A stretch of 41,062 nt of DNA from an uncultured Nitrosomonas sp. Its GTDB lineage: Bacteria; Pseudomonadota; Gammaproteobacteria; Burkholderiales; Nitrosomonadaceae. The translations under genes were made by a program, and so were the position numbers. Location of the stretch: the NCBI GenBank assembly GCA_902826055.1, contig CADEDJ010000028.1, positions 1 to 41,062 on the forward strand. The letters are read 5' to 3'. The notes below the pieces were generated by a model. That model was not told where the DNA came from and ran no database searches. It worked only from the letters and a program-made list of their open reading frames with translations. Within the stretch, counting starts at the first letter, position 1, and each line of letters starts with the position of its first letter. Positions 7,466 to 19,371 of this stretch are shown in pieces.

Positions 7466-9027
7466 AAACAATGACAGCGAAAAGAAAAACATTAAAATTA
7501 TTTGATAATCATCTATTGGATGATATTGGAGTGAGCATTAATAATCTTGTCACGGATAGCCGGCAAATAAAACAGGGCGATACTTTTCTCGCTTATGCCG
7601 GAGATAAAAGTGACGGACGTAATTTTATACCGCAAGCCATCGCAGCCGGAGCTAATGCAATTTTGTGGGATCCGCAAAATTTCTCTTGGAATCCTGCGTG
7701 GCATATTCCTGCATTGCCAATCAGTGGGCTCAAAGATAAAGCGGGTTGGATTGCTGATTACATTTATGGTGGGCCATCACAAAAACTGTGGATGGTTGGG
7801 GTTACCGGAACCAATGGAAAAACATCTTGTTGTCATTGGTATGCGCAAGCCATGACCAGCTTAGATAAGAAAACCGCTGTAATCGGAACGCTTGGAAATG
7901 GGTTCGGAGACGCCCTTGAGAATTCCGAGAATACTACACCTGATGCGGCAATGTTGCAGCGTTCTTTGGCAAAATTTAGACAGCAAGGCGCTCATAGCGT
8001 GGTGATGGAAGTTTCGTCGCATGGCATCGTGCAAGGGCGTATCAATGGCACGATGTTTTCGGTTGCAGTGCTTACGAATTTATCACGTGATCACTTAGAT
8101 TATCATCAAGATATGGATGCCTATGCAGCAGCGAAAGCGCGTTTATTTTTCTGGCCGGAGTTGAAATACGCAGTTGTTAATATGGATGATGTTCTGGGTG
8201 TTGAGTTATCTCGGCAACTTGCTGATAAGAAGACAAAAATAATAGGTTATGGCTTTAAATATCCAGCGCTTGGCTGTTATTCAAAACATTTTAGAATGGT
8301 TTACGGTTCAAATCTAAAAGCTGATATCAATGGTATTGAGTTTGATATTGAATACGAGGGAGGATATGAGCATTTAGAAATTAATTTGCTGGGAAAATTT
8401 AATGCCTCAAATTTGTTGGCAGTAACAGCTACATTGTTAGCAAGTGGTATCAATCTGGCGGATGCAGTCCAATCGCTGCAGAATTTACATCAGATTCCTG
8501 GGCGGATGGAGAAGTTTGTGATGACAGGTCAACCGATTGTCATTATTGATTATGCGCATACGCCTGATGCACTTGAGAAAGTGTTGTGCACATTACGCGA
8601 AATGTTGCGTAATACTGCTCATCGTGGCAATACGGTTACAAGCATGCATAGTCCTCGTTTACATTGTGTTGTTGGCTGCGGCGGTGATCGAGACAAAGGA
8701 AAACGCGCAATGATAGGAGAAGTGGCGACACGACTGGCAGATGAAGTAATTTTTACGAGTGATAATCCGCGCACTGAAGATCCATTAAATATTATTAATG
8801 AGATTTCCGCGGGTACAGGTAGTCATGAATATCAGGTAGAAGTCGATAGAACGTCGGCTATTTACCAGGCAATTGATAATGCGCGGGTTGACGATATCGT
8901 TTTGATTGCTGGTAAAGGGCATGAGAAATTTCAGGAGATAAAAGGACAAAAAATTCCTTTCGATGATGCGGAGGTAGTGCAACAAGTATTGCATGACTTA
9001 TTCATGAAAGCGCGAATTCACCAATGA
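7462..9027 (+). CDS. murE: UDP-MurNAc-L-Ala-D-Glu:meso-diaminopimelate ligase MurE
   Basis: The Mur ligase that adds the third stem-peptide residue in the cytoplasm using ATP. The 521-residue protein shows the ATP loop GTNGKTS at 116-122, the presumed carbamylated lysine near 225 (AAAKARLFF), and DNPR at 434-437. That last motif is the signature for meso-diaminopimelate over lysine, as expected for a Gram-negative. The start at 7462 overlaps the ftsI stop. An ATG at 7471 has the better ribosome site (AAGGA 8 bases upstream), so the true N-terminus may be MTAKRK. The end overlaps murF by 4 bases. Confidence 0.96.
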   Translation: MKTMTAKRKTLKLFDNHLLDDIGVSINNLVTDSRQIKQGDTFLAYAGDKSDGRNFIPQAIAAGANAILWDPQNFSWNPAWHIPALPISGLKDKAGWIADYIYGGPSQKLWMVGVTGTNGKTSCCHWYAQAMTSLDKKTAVIGTLGNGFGDALENSENTTPDAAMLQRSLAKFRQQGAHSVVMEVSSHGIVQGRINGTMFSVAVLTNLSRDHLDYHQDMDAYAAAKARLFFWPELKYAVVNMDDVLGVELSRQLADKKTKIIGYGFKYPALGCYSKHFRMVYGSNLKADINGIEFDIEYEGGYEHLEINLLGKFNASNLLAVTATLLASGINLADAVQSLQNLHQIPGRMEKFVMTGQPIVIIDYAHTPDALEKVLCTLREMLRNTAHRGNTVTSMHSPRLHCVVGCGGDRDKGKRAMIGEVATRLADEVIFTSDNPRTEDPLNIINEISAGTGSHEYQVEVDRTSAIYQAIDNARVDDIVLIAGKGHEKFQEIKGQKIPFDDAEVVQQVLHDLFMKARIHQ

Positions 9028-10412
9028 TGATGATCAAGGAGGCAGCTCAGGCCTTACATGCTGACTGGAGCGGTGGTGACATTGCATTCACTGGAGTGAG
9101 TACCGATAGTCGTACATTAAAACCCGGGAATTTGTTTGTTGCATTGATTGGCGCGAATTTTGATGGCAGTAAATTTGTCGGCAATGCTGTTGAAAAAGGT
9201 GCTGTTGCAGTCATGCTTAATCAACAAGCAGCCAACAATATTAATTTGCCCTCCAATGTACCTTTCATTCGAGTGCAAGATACTAAAGCGGGTTTAGGAC
9301 AACTAGCGGCTTATTGGAGGAATTGCTTCACATTGCCAATCATTGGTGTTACCGGAAGTAACGGTAAAACGACAGTAAAGGAAATGATTGCTGCGATATT
9401 GCGCCAGCAAGTCGCAAACGATGCAATGCAATCGAACGATAAGCTTGAGGGTGTACTGGCCACTGAGGGAAATTTGAACAATGAAATTGGTGTGCCGCAT
9501 ATGTTACTGCGTTTGCGCCAACATCATCGCTATGCAGTGATTGAAATGGGCATGAACCATATCGGCGAGATTTCTTATCTGACGCAATTGGTAAGGCCGA
9601 TTGTCGCATTGATTACAAATGCTGGTGCGGCACATATTGAAGGGTTAGGTTCCGTTGCAGCAGTGGCACGCGCTAAAGCCGAAATATTTGAAGGATTGGA
9701 TCCACATGGAATAGCGGTGATTAATGCGGATGATACGTATGCACCTGAGTGGTTTAAATCAGCAGGCTCACAGCAAGTCGTAGCATTCGGCTTACATAAT
9801 AAAAGCATTGCGGTAACCGCTGAATATCAAACAGAGCCCCTGTATAGCAGTGTTAAGTTGAAATTGCCTGACGGTAGGGAGGAAATAAAGCTGCAAGTAC
9901 CAGGTCTACATAATATTTATAATGCGCTGGCTGCTGCTGCTGCTGCCACTGCGTTAGGTATTAAGAAAGAATTGATTGCATCTGCACTGGAGAGTTTTCA
10001 AGGTGTGCAGGGACGTATGCAAAGAAAACCCGGCTTGCATCATGCACAGTTAATTGATGACACTTATAACGCAAATCCGGAGTCAGTGCGGGCCGCATTG
10101 GCGGTTTTGGCAGCAATCAAAGGGACGAGAATACTGGTATTGGGCGACATGGGAGAATTAGGTAAGTCGGCAATAGATTTACACCGCACAATAGGTAGAG
10201 ATGCACGTAAAGCGGGCCTTAATCGTCTATTGACGCTAGGCGATTTAAGCGCTTATGCCGCGAAGGAATTTGGTACAGGGGCGCAGCATTTTAAGTCGTT
10301 GGATGAATTGCTTAATGCCGCCGAAAAATTGCTGACGTGTGATGTTACTGTGTTGATCAAGGGATCACGATTTATGCAAATGGAGCGAGTGGTTAGAGGA
10401 TTAGAAGTTTAA
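9024..10412 (+). CDS. murF: UDP-MurNAc-tripeptide:D-Ala-D-Ala ligase MurF
   Basis: The last cytoplasmic Mur ligase, joining D-Ala-D-Ala (made by Ddl) to the UDP-MurNAc-tripeptide. The 462-residue protein has an N-terminal substrate domain with STDSR (about 26-30), the ATP loop GSNGKTT at 111-117, EMGMNHIGEI in the central domain, and the C-terminal DDTYNANPES block. Length is normal. The start ATG overlaps the murE stop (ATGA) and has no clear ribosome site, so translation is probably coupled. After murF comes a 78-base gap, the widest break in the first half of the cluster. Confidence 0.96.
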   Translation: MMMIKEAAQALHADWSGGDIAFTGVSTDSRTLKPGNLFVALIGANFDGSKFVGNAVEKGAVAVMLNQQAANNINLPSNVPFIRVQDTKAGLGQLAAYWRNCFTLPIIGVTGSNGKTTVKEMIAAILRQQVANDAMQSNDKLEGVLATEGNLNNEIGVPHMLLRLRQHHRYAVIEMGMNHIGEISYLTQLVRPIVALITNAGAAHIEGLGSVAAVARAKAEIFEGLDPHGIAVINADDTYAPEWFKSAGSQQVVAFGLHNKSIAVTAEYQTEPLYSSVKLKLPDGREEIKLQVPGLHNIYNALAAAAAATALGIKKELIASALESFQGVQGRMQRKPGLHHAQLIDDTYNANPESVRAALAVLAAIKGTRILVLGDMGELGKSAIDLHRTIGRDARKAGLNRLLTLGDLSAYAAKEFGTGAQHFKSLDELLNAAEKLLTCDVTVLIKGSRFMQMERVVRGLEV

Positions 10413-10490
10413 TGTTGATATAAAACGTAAATATACGCAAAAAGATGCACACATGCTAAAAAAAGAGGTGAGACAATTGGAGTTTTTTTT

Positions 10491-11576
10491 ATGCTGTTAG
10501 CATTTTCTCAATGGCTAGCTCAAGATGTTCGTGTTTTCAATGTACTGAGTTATATTACATTACGTTCGATGCTGGCGGTCATAACAGCGCTTATTATTTC
10601 TTTCATCATTGGTCCAATGATGATAAGAAAATTGACTGCCTACAAAATTGGACAATCCGTACGTGATGATGGCCCGCAGACACATCTTATTAAAGCGGGA
10701 ACGCCTACAATGGGCGGTGCTTTGATATTAATGTCGATTGTGTTAACCACTTTATTGTGGGCTGATTTAAGCAATCGCTACATTTGGGTGGTGCTGTTGA
10801 CGACGCTCGGTTTTGGAGTAATCGGTTGGATTGATGATTACCGTAAAGTCGTGCATCGCAATCCCAAAGGACTTTCTGCGAGTACTAAATTTTTCTGGCA
10901 ATCGGTGATTGCGCTAACGGTTGCAATATATCTGGTTTTAACCGCTGAAATGTCGGTGCAGACCGATATGATCGTGCCCTTTTTTAAGGAAATAGCCATT
11001 CCGCTAGGGGGTATTGGTTTTGTTATATTGACTTGTTTTGTCATTGTCGGTACCAGTAATGCGGTGAATTTAACGGATGGTTTGGACGGATTGGCCATTA
11101 TGCCAACGGTGATGATCAGTAGCGCATTAGCTGTATTTGCGTATGTTACCGGTCATATCATATTCGCAAAGTATCTAGGAATTCCTTATATCCCCAATAC
11201 CGGGGAATTATCTGTCTTTTGTGGTGCACTGGCTGGGGCGGGATTGGCATTTTTGTGGTTTAACGCTTATCCCGCTGAAGTATTTATGGGGGATGTCGGT
11301 GCTCTTGCTTTGGGTGCTGCTTTAGGAGTAGTTACTGTTATTGTGCGACAAGAGATTGTGTTGGTAATCATGGGTGGCGTGTTTGTAATGGAGGCGCTTT
11401 CTGTCATGTTGCAGGTGGCTTCGTTCAAGTTGTGGGGTAAGCGTATTTTTCGTATGGCGCCATTGCATCATCATTTTGAATTAAAAGGTTGGAAAGAAAA
11501 TCAGGTCGTGGTTCGCTTCTGGATTATTACGCTTATTCTGGTATTGATTGGATTATCGACATTAAAACTAAGATGA
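10491..11576 (+). CDS. mraY: Phospho-N-acetylmuramoyl-pentapeptide transferase MraY
   Basis: The integral membrane enzyme that makes lipid I by moving phospho-MurNAc-pentapeptide onto undecaprenyl phosphate. The 361 residues contain about ten membrane helices. Conserved active-site residues are all present: DDYRK at 115-119, [10 protein letters not shown] at 193-202, the MGDVG aspartate at 268 and the PLHHHFE histidines at 326-328. These positions are nearly the same as in E. coli MraY. GGAG lies 8 bases before ATG 10491. The 78-base gap after murF shows no clear promoter. The end overlaps murD (ATGA). Confidence 0.97.
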   Translation: MLLAFSQWLAQDVRVFNVLSYITLRSMLAVITALIISFIIGPMMIRKLTAYKIGQSVRDDGPQTHLIKAGTPTMGGALILMSIVLTTLLWADLSNRYIWVVLLTTLGFGVIGWIDDYRKVVHRNPKGLSASTKFFWQSVIALTVAIYLVLTAEMSVQTDMIVPFFKEIAIPLGGIGFVILTCFVIVGTSNAVNLTDGLDGLAIMPTVMISSALAVFAYVTGHIIFAKYLGIPYIPNTGELSVFCGALAGAGLAFLWFNAYPAEVFMGDVGALALGAALGVVTVIVRQEIVLVIMGGVFVMEALSVMLQVASFKLWGKRIFRMAPLHHHFELKGWKENQVVVRFWIITLILVLIGLSTLKLR

Positions 11577-12985
11577 ATTTACAAGATAAAATAATACTTG
11601 TGTTAGGCATGGGTGAGACGGGGCTGTCAATGGTGAAGTGGCTATCGCGTCAAGGTGCGCGAGTTCGTGTTGCTGATAGCCGTATTGAGCCGCCCAATTG
11701 GAAAGAGATAATAAGTGCTTTTCCTCAGGTTCAAATTTACAGGGGCAAATTTCAACCGCGGATTTTTGATGGCATAGAAATGATTGCAATTAGTCCTGGT
11801 GTTCCTATTGCAGATCCGTGCGTGCAAAACGCACTACAACGCGATATTCCGGTTGTAGGTGATATGGTTCTTTTTTCTTGGGCGCTGGAGCAAAGCAATT
11901 TGCCTAGACCAAAGATTTTGGCCATTACGGGATCCAATGGGAAAACCACAGTAACTGCGATGGTCGGCGCAATGTTGAAGAAAGCAGGCTGGAATGTTGA
12001 AGTTGCCGGCAATATTGGTCCAGCCGTTCTCACTACCTTGATGCAACGTATCGATACGGGTAATTGGCCTCAAGCGTGGGTTCTTGAAACATCCAGTTTC
12101 CAATTGGAAACAACGCACAATTTAAATGCCGATGTGGCCGCGGTGCTTAATGTCAGCGAGGACCATTTGGATCGTTATCGCAACATGCAAGATTACGACG
12201 CCGCAAAAACGAGAATTTTTTTGCATGAGAATAATGTTGGAATTCAAGTTCTTAATCGCAATGATCCAGTGGTTTGTGCGATGGCACTGACGGATAGGAA
12301 ACAAATTACTTTTGGTGTTGACGAGCCGCCGACACAGGCAGATTTCGGTATCATCGAGGATGGAGACGATCTATGGTTGGTTGAAGGTGATAGGCAACTG
12401 ATCAAAACTTCAGATTTGATTGTGAATGGATTGCATAATGCAGCTAACGCATTGGCGGCATTGGCCATGTGCCGGGCATTAGACATACCCGGTGAGCCTT
12501 TGTTATCAGCTTTGCAGGAATTTCGAGGGTTGCCCCATCGCATGGAAAAGGTCGCAGCATTTAATGGTGTTACTTTTTATGATGATTCCAAAAGTACAAA
12601 TGTGGGCGCGACAGTAGCTGCGCTCAATGGTATGCAACAGAAGGTAGTGCTGATCGCTGGTGGCGATGGTAAGGGGCAAAATTTTTCTTATCTAAAGCAA
12701 GCGGTTATTAATAATACGCGGGCCGTGGTATTAATCGGCCGCGATGCGGGAATTATTGCTGATGAATTGAAGGACTGCGGTGTTCCTGTGCATTTTGCAA
12801 CAACGATGGAAGAAGCGATGCAGAAGAGTTTTTTATTAGCGCAAGGAGGCGACGCGGTACTACTATCTCCAGCCTGTGCCAGCTTTGATATGTTTAGAAA
12901 TTACATTCATCGTGCAGAAGTGTTTGTTGCAGCAGTAAAAGATATTGAAAATAAGTTTTTCAGTTTTGGACATAAAAGGCATTAA
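11573..12985 (+). CDS. murD: UDP-MurNAc-L-alanine:D-glutamate ligase MurD
   Basis: Adds D-glutamate to UDP-MurNAc-L-Ala in the cytoplasm with ATP. The 470-residue protein begins with a Rossmann-like UDP domain ([11 protein letters not shown], about 9-19). The ATP loop GSNGKTT follows at 120-126, then [10 protein letters not shown] in the middle and [12 protein letters not shown] near the end. The frame is open for 28 codons upstream, but ATG 11573 overlaps the mraY stop by 4 bases and gives the family N-terminus and length. murD sits between mraY and ftsW in the usual dcw order. Confidence 0.96.
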   Translation: MNLQDKIILVLGMGETGLSMVKWLSRQGARVRVADSRIEPPNWKEIISAFPQVQIYRGKFQPRIFDGIEMIAISPGVPIADPCVQNALQRDIPVVGDMVLFSWALEQSNLPRPKILAITGSNGKTTVTAMVGAMLKKAGWNVEVAGNIGPAVLTTLMQRIDTGNWPQAWVLETSSFQLETTHNLNADVAAVLNVSEDHLDRYRNMQDYDAAKTRIFLHENNVGIQVLNRNDPVVCAMALTDRKQITFGVDEPPTQADFGIIEDGDDLWLVEGDRQLIKTSDLIVNGLHNAANALAALAMCRALDIPGEPLLSALQEFRGLPHRMEKVAAFNGVTFYDDSKSTNVGATVAALNGMQQKVVLIAGGDGKGQNFSYLKQAVINNTRAVVLIGRDAGIIADELKDCGVPVHFATTMEEAMQKSFLLAQGGDAVLLSPACASFDMFRNYIHRAEVFVAAVKDIENKFFSFGHKRH

Positions 12986-12988
12986 TCG

Positions 12989-14149
12989 ATGATTTATCAG
13001 GCTAACAGTGCAAGGCCCAGAGTTATGTATGACTTTGATCAGGTATTGATATGGTCGGTGCTGTTATTACTGAGCATTGGATTGATCATGATCTACTCTG
13101 CGTCTATTGCGATAGCTGAAGCGCAATTCGGTGTCGATCGTGCCCATTATTATTTGCTGCGGCATAGCAGTTTCCTGGTTGTGGGTTTCGTACTGGGTTT
13201 GATCGTTTTTCAAGTACCGATGCAAGCGTGGCGAAAATATATCGGTTATTTGTTTATGGGCAATGCCCTTTTACTGGTGCTTGTCCTGGTTCCTGGCATT
13301 GGCCATGAAGTCAATGGCAGCCAACGTTGGATTTCTTTATATGTGGTTAATTTGCAACCGTCTGAATTTATGAAATTTGTGATGGTGCTGTACGCCGCCG
13401 ATTACGTTAACCGCAAATCAGAAGACTTGGGCTGTCTGCTGAAAGGATTTCTTCCCATTACCATAGTAATGGCCTTAGTGGGATTTTTATTATTGCTGCA
13501 GCCTGATTTTGGCGCTTTTGTTGTAGTGACGATGCTGGCGATGTCTATTTTGTTTCTGGGAGGCGTCAGTTTAAAAATATTCATTGGCTTGATCTGTATC
13601 TTGGCAGTTGGTTTGTATGGATTAATTTTAACTTCTCCGTATCGATTGGATCGGGTGGTGGCATTTATGGATCCTTGGGCTGATCCCTATGGTAATGGGT
13701 ATCAATTGAGTCATGCGCTCATTGCATTCGGACGCGGTGAATGGTTGGGTGTCGGTCTGGGGGGGAGCGTTGAAAAATTGTTCTATTTACCAGAAGCGCA
13801 TACGGATTTTTTGCTTTCAGTATTAGCTGAAGAATTAGGGTTTGTCGGAGTCGCTGCAGTAATTGTTTTGTTTATCTGTTTGATTGTCCGTGTTTTTTTT
13901 ATCGGACGTTTGGCTGCCAAGCTGGAGTCACCATTTTCTGCCTTGGTGGCTCAAGGTATTGGAATTTGGATTGGTTTACAAGCGCTAATCAATATGGGAG
14001 TCAATATGGGTGTTTTGCCGACTAAAGGATTAACGCTACCCTTGCTGAGTTTTGGTGGCAGCAGTATCGCGGCAATTTGTATCGCCCTAGCTGTATTGCT
14101 GCGCATCGATTGGGAAAATCGGCAACGGTTGCGGGGAGTAACCGTATGA
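12989..14149 (+). CDS. ftsW: SEDS-family peptidoglycan glycosyltransferase FtsW
   Basis: The septal glycan polymerase of the SEDS family, which acts as a pair with FtsI and is activated by FtsQLB. The 386-residue protein has about ten membrane helices. It carries the family blocks IMIYSAS in helix 1, NGSQRWI and NLQPSEFMK in the loop before helix 4, and [18 protein letters not shown] in the large extracytoplasmic loop that bears the catalytic region. It ends [10 protein letters not shown], then a short tail. AAGG lies 9 bases before ATG 12989. It overlaps murG by 4 bases. Confidence 0.96.
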   Translation: MIYQANSARPRVMYDFDQVLIWSVLLLLSIGLIMIYSASIAIAEAQFGVDRAHYYLLRHSSFLVVGFVLGLIVFQVPMQAWRKYIGYLFMGNALLLVLVLVPGIGHEVNGSQRWISLYVVNLQPSEFMKFVMVLYAADYVNRKSEDLGCLLKGFLPITIVMALVGFLLLLQPDFGAFVVVTMLAMSILFLGGVSLKIFIGLICILAVGLYGLILTSPYRLDRVVAFMDPWADPYGNGYQLSHALIAFGRGEWLGVGLGGSVEKLFYLPEAHTDFLLSVLAEELGFVGVAAVIVLFICLIVRVFFIGRLAAKLESPFSALVAQGIGIWIGLQALINMGVNMGVLPTKGLTLPLLSFGGSSIAAICIALAVLLRIDWENRQRLRGVTV

Positions 14150-15231
14150 GATCCCACACTATTTTGATTATGGCTGGCGGTACCGGCGGACATGTATTCC
14201 CGGCGTTGGCGGTAGCTGATTATCTCAAGGGTCTGGGTTGGCACATCGTGTGGCTGGGAACGCAAACAGGTATGGAATTGAAACTGGTGCCACAACACGG
14301 TTATGAAACAGAGGTTATCAATTTTTCTGGATTACGGGGTAAGCGTTTGTTTGCATGGTTTATGTTGCCGTTGCGGATGATCACAGCATTTGTGCAAAGT
14401 GTTCGTATCTTGCGTCGCGTTAATCCCGATGTGGTTTTGGGGATGGGTGGCTATCCAGCTTTTCCAGGAGGCATGATGGCATCGCTATTAAATAAGCCAT
14501 TGGTTATTCATGAACAGAATTCTATACCAGGATTAACGAATAAAATTTTGGCTAAGCTAGCAGACAAAGTCATGTTGGGTTTTCCTGATGCTATTTTTGC
14601 CGACAAAGGGAGAATGGTATTTTCAGGTAATCCTGTGCGCGCTGAGATTGCACAGTTGGAAGTGCCGGAAAAGCGTTTTTTGGGGCGGCAAGGAAAGCTG
14701 AGGCTGCTAGTGGTGGGGGGCAGTTTAGGAGCGCAGATTTTAAATGCTATGGTGCCACAAGCACTTAAATTGATACCTGAGCATATTCGTCCGTTTGTGG
14801 TTCATCAGACGGGTACTGCGCATCTGGGAGCCGTTGAAAAAAACTATGCGGATTTACAATTGGAAGGAGAATTGCTTGCCTTTATCGATGATATGGCTAA
14901 GCGCTACGCAGTCTGTGATTTGGTGCTGTGCCGGGCTGGCGCACTAACAATCACGGAATTAACTGCTGCCGGCGTCGCCAGTATATTGGTTCCCTACCCT
15001 TATGCGGTTGATGATCACCAAACCAGTAATGCCGGGTTTCTCTCTAATCATGACGCGGCGATATTAATGCCGCAAAGTGAATTAACAGCACAAAAACTGG
15101 CGCAACTGTTAATGAGTCTGACACGCGAGAAATTGCTCGCTATGGCCATAGCCGCGCGTAAATTGGCAAAACCGGAGGCAACCAAAGTGGTGGCAGAAGC
15201 TTGTGTTGAACTGAGTAAGGGGGCGGCATGA
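14146..15231 (+). CDS. murG: UDP-GlcNAc:lipid I N-acetylglucosaminyltransferase MurG
   Basis: A peripheral inner-membrane GT-B enzyme that converts lipid I to lipid II. The 361-residue protein has the glycine-rich [12 protein letters not shown] at about 11-22, [12 protein letters not shown], the second glycine loop GGSLGAQ, and the donor-site block [11 protein letters not shown]. The frame is open 23 codons further upstream inside ftsW. ATG 14146 is clearly the start, because GGGGAG lies 7 bases upstream and it overlaps the ftsW stop (ATGA). It overlaps murC by 4 bases. Confidence 0.97.
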   Translation: MRSHTILIMAGGTGGHVFPALAVADYLKGLGWHIVWLGTQTGMELKLVPQHGYETEVINFSGLRGKRLFAWFMLPLRMITAFVQSVRILRRVNPDVVLGMGGYPAFPGGMMASLLNKPLVIHEQNSIPGLTNKILAKLADKVMLGFPDAIFADKGRMVFSGNPVRAEIAQLEVPEKRFLGRQGKLRLLVVGGSLGAQILNAMVPQALKLIPEHIRPFVVHQTGTAHLGAVEKNYADLQLEGELLAFIDDMAKRYAVCDLVLCRAGALTITELTAAGVASILVPYPYAVDDHQTSNAGFLSNHDAAILMPQSELTAQKLAQLLMSLTREKLLAMAIAARKLAKPEATKVVAEACVELSKGAA

Positions 15232-16655
15232 AGCATAAAGTTAAACACATTCATTTTGTCGGCATTGGCGGTTCAGGCATGAGCGGTATTGCAGAAGTTT
15301 TTGTGAATTTAGGTTATCAAGTGACGGGATCTGATTTGGTCGCTAGCCAAGTAACGCAACGTTTGAGCAATTTAGGTGTAAAAGTTTATGCGGGTCATGA
15401 TAGTCGGCAAATAGCCGGCGCTGATGTGGTAGTCACTTCCACTGCTGTCAAACCTGATAATCCTGAAGTTATTGCAGCCAAAAATAAAAACATTCCCGTT
15501 GTGCCCCGTGCTTTGATGCTGGCCGAGTTGCTTAGATTGCGCCGCGGCATCGCGATAGCGGGGGCACATGGAAAAACCACCACTACCAGCCTGATTGCCA
15601 GTATACTTGCGGCGGCTGATATGGATCCGACGTTCGTTATCGGTGGCAAGCTGGAAGCGGCGGGTTGCCATGCTAAATTGGGAAGTGGTGAATTCATTGT
15701 AGTAGAAGCGGACGAGTCGGATGCTTCATTCTTGTATTTACAACCGGTGTTGACGGTGGTGACCAATATTGATGCTGACCATATGGAAACCTATGGTTAT
15801 GATTTCAATCGCTTGAAGCAAACATTCGTAGAGTTTGTGCAGCATCTACCTTTTTATGGCATGGCGGTACTGTGTATGGATGATGCGAATGTGCGTGAAG
15901 TGATGCCGGCTATTACCAAACCCATTACTACTTATGGATTGTCTGAAAATGCACAGGTTCGTGCTATCGATATCCAACAAAACAGCAGTCAAATGAAATT
16001 TACTGCAGTCGTGGGTGTGAATGGCTCCGCGCGCAAACTAGCAATTACGCTTAACTTGCCTGGATTGCATAACATACAGAATGCACTGGCGGCTATTGCC
16101 GTCGCCAATGAAATTGGCGTTCCGGATGTGGCGATTATTAAAGCGTTATCAGAATTCAGAGGCGTGGAAAGGCGATTTCAACAGTATGGGGAAATCAAGT
16201 TGTCCACACAGAAGAATTTTGCGTTAATCGATGACTATGGCCATCATCCTGCTGAAATTGACGCGACTATTAAAGCTGCTCGTGGTACTTTTCCTGGCCG
16301 CCGTTTACTGGTGGCATTTCAACCTCATCGCTATACACGTACGCGAGATTTATTCGAAGACTTCATAAAAGTTTTATCCCAGGCAGATGGGCTGTTGTTA
16401 GCAGAAGTGTACGCGGCTGGTGAAGAACCGATAGTTGCCGCGGACAGTAAGTCGCTCGCACGTTCAATTCGGGTACAGGGAAAAGTAGAGCCCATTTATG
16501 TTGAGGACATCGAAGATTTGTCAGTCACCCTATTAAATACCGTGCAGGATAATGATGTGGTTCTGGTGCTGGGGGCAGGTTCTATAGCTAAAGTAGCGCC
16601 GCTTATTGCACAGATGAGAAACAAATTGATTGTTGTGAATAGCCATGAATACTGA
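15228..16655 (+). CDS. murC: UDP-N-acetylmuramate:L-alanine ligase MurC
   Basis: The first Mur ligase, adding L-alanine to UDP-MurNAc with ATP. The 475 residues show the N-terminal [16 protein letters not shown] dinucleotide-like loop (about 9-24), the ATP loop [10 protein letters not shown] at 112-121, [11 protein letters not shown] in the central domain, and [10 protein letters not shown] and FQPHRYTRT in the C-terminal half. All are typical of MurC. AAGGGGG precedes ATG 15228, which overlaps the murG stop. The end overlaps the presumed murB start by 11 bases. Confidence 0.97.
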   Translation: MKHKVKHIHFVGIGGSGMSGIAEVFVNLGYQVTGSDLVASQVTQRLSNLGVKVYAGHDSRQIAGADVVVTSTAVKPDNPEVIAAKNKNIPVVPRALMLAELLRLRRGIAIAGAHGKTTTTSLIASILAAADMDPTFVIGGKLEAAGCHAKLGSGEFIVVEADESDASFLYLQPVLTVVTNIDADHMETYGYDFNRLKQTFVEFVQHLPFYGMAVLCMDDANVREVMPAITKPITTYGLSENAQVRAIDIQQNSSQMKFTAVVGVNGSARKLAITLNLPGLHNIQNALAAIAVANEIGVPDVAIIKALSEFRGVERRFQQYGEIKLSTQKNFALIDDYGHHPAEIDATIKAARGTFPGRRLLVAFQPHRYTRTRDLFEDFIKVLSQADGLLLAEVYAAGEEPIVAADSKSLARSIRVQGKVEPIYVEDIEDLSVTLLNTVQDNDVVLVLGAGSIAKVAPLIAQMRNKLIVVNSHEY

Positions 16656-17667
16656 GAATCAATGGAGCATCAGCAATTTTTCACTCGATATGGAGGGAAG
16701 CATGTCAATATCCGGTGAAGCGAAAATGATCAACACGAGCACATTTGGGATACACGGTGAAATGCGCATCAACGAACCGATGAGCAAGCATACTTCGTGG
16801 CGAGCCGGCGGGTGTGCGGAGCGTTTCTATATCCCCGCTGATTTGCGCGATCTTGCACATTTCTTACACGATTTACCATGCAATGAACCGGTTTATATGA
16901 TTGGACTGGGGAGCAATTTGCTGGTTCGCGATGGGGGCTTGCGTGGTACCGTAGTGGCTGTTTATGCGAAACTCAATGCGTTACAACTGATTGAGCACAA
17001 AGGTGCAGATGGTTTGATTTATGCCGGTTCTGGTGTGGCTTGCGCAAAAGTTGCGCGATTTGCGGCCAAACATCAACTCGCTAACGCAGAGTTTCTGGCG
17101 GGCATTCCAGGCACAGTGGGCGGAGCATTAGCAATGAATGCCGGATGTTTTGGTACAGAAACATGGCAAATCGTTGAGCGCATAGAGATTATTGATCGCA
17201 GTGGCAGCGTATTTATCCGCCAGCCGGATGACTACGAAGTTGGTTATCGCAGCATAAAACTACGGCAACCAAGAGCTGCCACAGTAATAGAAACAGAATG
17301 GTTTGCAGGTGGATACTTTAGACTGCCGTACGGTGACCAAACCGAGTCACGCCAGAAAATTAAGCGCTTATTGGCGCAGCGTATCGTTAGCCAACCGCTT
17401 GACCAACCGAATGCAGGTTCGGTATTTCGCAATCCGCCGGGCGACTATGCGGCGCGTTTAATTGAAACATGTGGCTTAAAGGGGTTATGTGTGGGTAGCG
17501 CAATGGTTTCACCAAAGCATGCTAATTTTATTGTTAACACCGGTAATGCTACTGCGACGGATATTGAAACATTGATTATGTTGGTACAAAGCAGGGTGAA
17601 ACAGGAAACAGGTATTGAATTAATTCAGGAAGTTCGGATTATCGGTGATGCCGGGAGGCAATCATAG
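16645..17667 (+). CDS. murB: UDP-N-acetylenolpyruvoylglucosamine reductase MurB
   Basis: An FAD enzyme that uses NADPH to reduce UDP-enolpyruvyl-GlcNAc to UDP-MurNAc. From ATG 16645 it has 340 residues. It shows the FAD-binding GSNLLVRD at 89-96, the [16 protein letters not shown] block at about 152-167, YRSIKL near 201, and the presumed proton-donor serine of [10 protein letters not shown] at 259. The family core begins near residue 45 ([12 protein letters not shown]), so the first 30-40 residues are an extension of doubtful reality. In-frame ATGs at 16702, with GGAGGG just upstream, and at 16726 are equally good starts. It ends one base into the ddl GTG (TAGTG). Confidence 0.93.
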   Translation: MNTENQWSISNFSLDMEGSMSISGEAKMINTSTFGIHGEMRINEPMSKHTSWRAGGCAERFYIPADLRDLAHFLHDLPCNEPVYMIGLGSNLLVRDGGLRGTVVAVYAKLNALQLIEHKGADGLIYAGSGVACAKVARFAAKHQLANAEFLAGIPGTVGGALAMNAGCFGTETWQIVERIEIIDRSGSVFIRQPDDYEVGYRSIKLRQPRAATVIETEWFAGGYFRLPYGDQTESRQKIKRLLAQRIVSQPLDQPNAGSVFRNPPGDYAARLIETCGLKGLCVGSAMVSPKHANFIVNTGNATATDIETLIMLVQSRVKQETGIELIQEVRIIGDAGRQS

Positions 17668-18584
17668 TGACCATACCCAATTTTGGCAAAGTTGCGGTGC
17701 TGATGGGCGGCCGCTCTGCCGAACGTGAGATATCGTTGCAGAGCGGACAAGCCGTTCTCGATGCGTTGCGCCGCAGCGGTGTTGATGCATATCCGTTTGA
17801 TCCGGCGGAGCAAGCTTTGGAAGCGCTTTTGCAACAGCGCTTTGACAGGGTTTTTATCGCACTGCACGGGCGTTTTGGGGAGGATGGCACAATCCAAGGT
17901 GCGCTTGAATGGCTAGGTGTACCTTATACCGGCAGTGGTGTAATGGCCAGCGCATTAGCTATGGATAAATGGCGTACCAAATTGATCTGGCAAGCAATTG
18001 GCATTCAATCTCCCCGTTATGCCCTATTACAAGCGGATAGTAATTTTGAAGAAATAGCAGAAAAATTGGGGTTGCCGCTCATTGTCAAACCGGCATGTGA
18101 GGGATCTACCATCGGTTTAAGTAAGGTACATCACGCTCACGATCTGGCTCAAGCTTATCTGGTGGCAGCGCAGTACGATACTTTGGTACTTGCTGAAGAG
18201 TTTATTTCCGGCAGTGAGCTGACGGTTGCCATTTTAGGGCAAATGTCATTGCCAGTGGTGAGAATTGAATTTTCAGGTGAACTCTATGATTATCAAGCAA
18301 AATATTTGTCGAATAATACGCATTATTTCTGCCCTAGCGGCCTTGCTGATGAGTTGGAATTTGCGATCAAGAATCAGGCATTGCACGCTTATAGAGTCTT
18401 GGGATGTGAGGGCTGGGGGCGAGTGGATTTGATACTCAATCCGCAAGGACAATTTTATTTTCTTGAAGCGAACACTTCACCGGGTATGACAAGCCATAGT
18501 TTGGTGCCTATGGCAGCAAGAACAGCAGGAATTTCGTTTGAAGATTTGGTAATAAAAATATTGGCGTTGTCTCATGTGGAATAA
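17667..18584 (+). CDS. ddlB: D-alanine-D-alanine ligase (DdlB type)
   Basis: An ATP-grasp ligase that makes the D-Ala-D-Ala used by MurF. The 305-residue protein has the N-terminal [17 protein letters not shown] block, [27 protein letters not shown], the [14 protein letters not shown] nucleotide loop, and [17 protein letters not shown] at the metal/substrate site. The second-position glycine of the usual HGRGGEDG reads phenylalanine, probably harmless. It starts with GTG at 17667, sharing one base with the murB stop, and has GGGAGG 8 bases upstream. Location next to ftsQ is typical of ddlB. It overlaps ftsQ by 11 bases. Confidence 0.95.
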   Translation: MTIPNFGKVAVLMGGRSAEREISLQSGQAVLDALRRSGVDAYPFDPAEQALEALLQQRFDRVFIALHGRFGEDGTIQGALEWLGVPYTGSGVMASALAMDKWRTKLIWQAIGIQSPRYALLQADSNFEEIAEKLGLPLIVKPACEGSTIGLSKVHHAHDLAQAYLVAAQYDTLVLAEEFISGSELTVAILGQMSLPVVRIEFSGELYDYQAKYLSNNTHYFCPSGLADELEFAIKNQALHAYRVLGCEGWGRVDLILNPQGQFYFLEANTSPGMTSHSLVPMAARTAGISFEDLVIKILALSHVE

Positions 18585-19350
18585 TTACCAAGCACTTAAT
18601 TTGATATCTAAAATCTTGTTCACAACTGTGACAATAACGATTCTATATGTCATCAGCTTGCGGGTGATTCAGCCACCATTTTTCCCAATTAAAGAAATTA
18701 ATATTAGCGTAGTAGCAAATGCAAAAAACAACGATGAAAATTTATTAAATATTACGCGTGAACAAATTGCACAAATCGCTAACAATGAAATCAAAGGTAA
18801 TTTTGTTTCAGTAGATCTTACTGTCGTACGCGAGGCTTTTTTAAAATTACCGTGGGTACGTGACGCGCGAGTAACCAGGGAATGGCCTGACGGATTGAAT
18901 GTAACAATTGAGGAACATCAACCATTGGCGTATTGGGGGAGCCATGCGCTCGTCAACATTCACGGTGAAGTGTTTCGCGTGACACTTAATCGAAGTTTAC
19001 CTATTTTTACCGGACCCAAAGAGGCGAGCGCTCAGGAGGTTACACAACAGTATCGTCGATTCAGTCAAATATTAAACCCATTGCGACAATCCATTGCAGA
19101 GATCAATTTAACGCCGCGTTATGCCTGGCGGATTAAATTGCATAATGGCACCATCCTGGAATTAGGGCGTAATGAGATCGAAGAGAGGCTTATCCGCTAT
19201 GTTTCAGTGTATCACCATAGTATTGCCCAGTTCGAGCAGGAAGGATCGTTAGCGTATGTTGATTTACGTTATCCCAATGGTTTTGCTATCCGCACGGAAA
19301 ATGAAGTGCAGCAAGTACGTCGTAAATCCGATTTTAAGATAGAAACGTGA
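18574..19350 (+). CDS. ftsQ: Cell division protein FtsQ
   Basis: A bitopic divisome protein of 258 residues that links FtsB-FtsL to the early divisome. It has a short cytoplasmic tail, one membrane helix at about 12-30, a POTRA domain at about 38-112 (ending in the [16 protein letters not shown] stretch) and a C-terminal beta domain. The segment [21 protein letters not shown] is the usual FtsQ/DivIB core. The start ATG lies inside the end of ddl. The gene is followed by 21 bases and then ftsA. Confidence 0.93.
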   Translation: MWNNYQALNLISKILFTTVTITILYVISLRVIQPPFFPIKEINISVVANAKNNDENLLNITREQIAQIANNEIKGNFVSVDLTVVREAFLKLPWVRDARVTREWPDGLNVTIEEHQPLAYWGSHALVNIHGEVFRVTLNRSLPIFTGPKEASAQEVTQQYRRFSQILNPLRQSIAEINLTPRYAWRIKLHNGTILELGRNEIEERLIRYVSVYHHSIAQFEQEGSLAYVDLRYPNGFAIRTENEVQQVRRKSDFKIET

Positions 19351-19371
19351 GATCAGGGAGATATAACCGAA

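Noticed and set aside
9036..9042. AAGGAGG, a perfect ribosome-site sequence, just inside murF
   Set aside because: The next ATG is about 15 bases away and would remove the conserved start of MurF, so it is probably incidental coding sequence.
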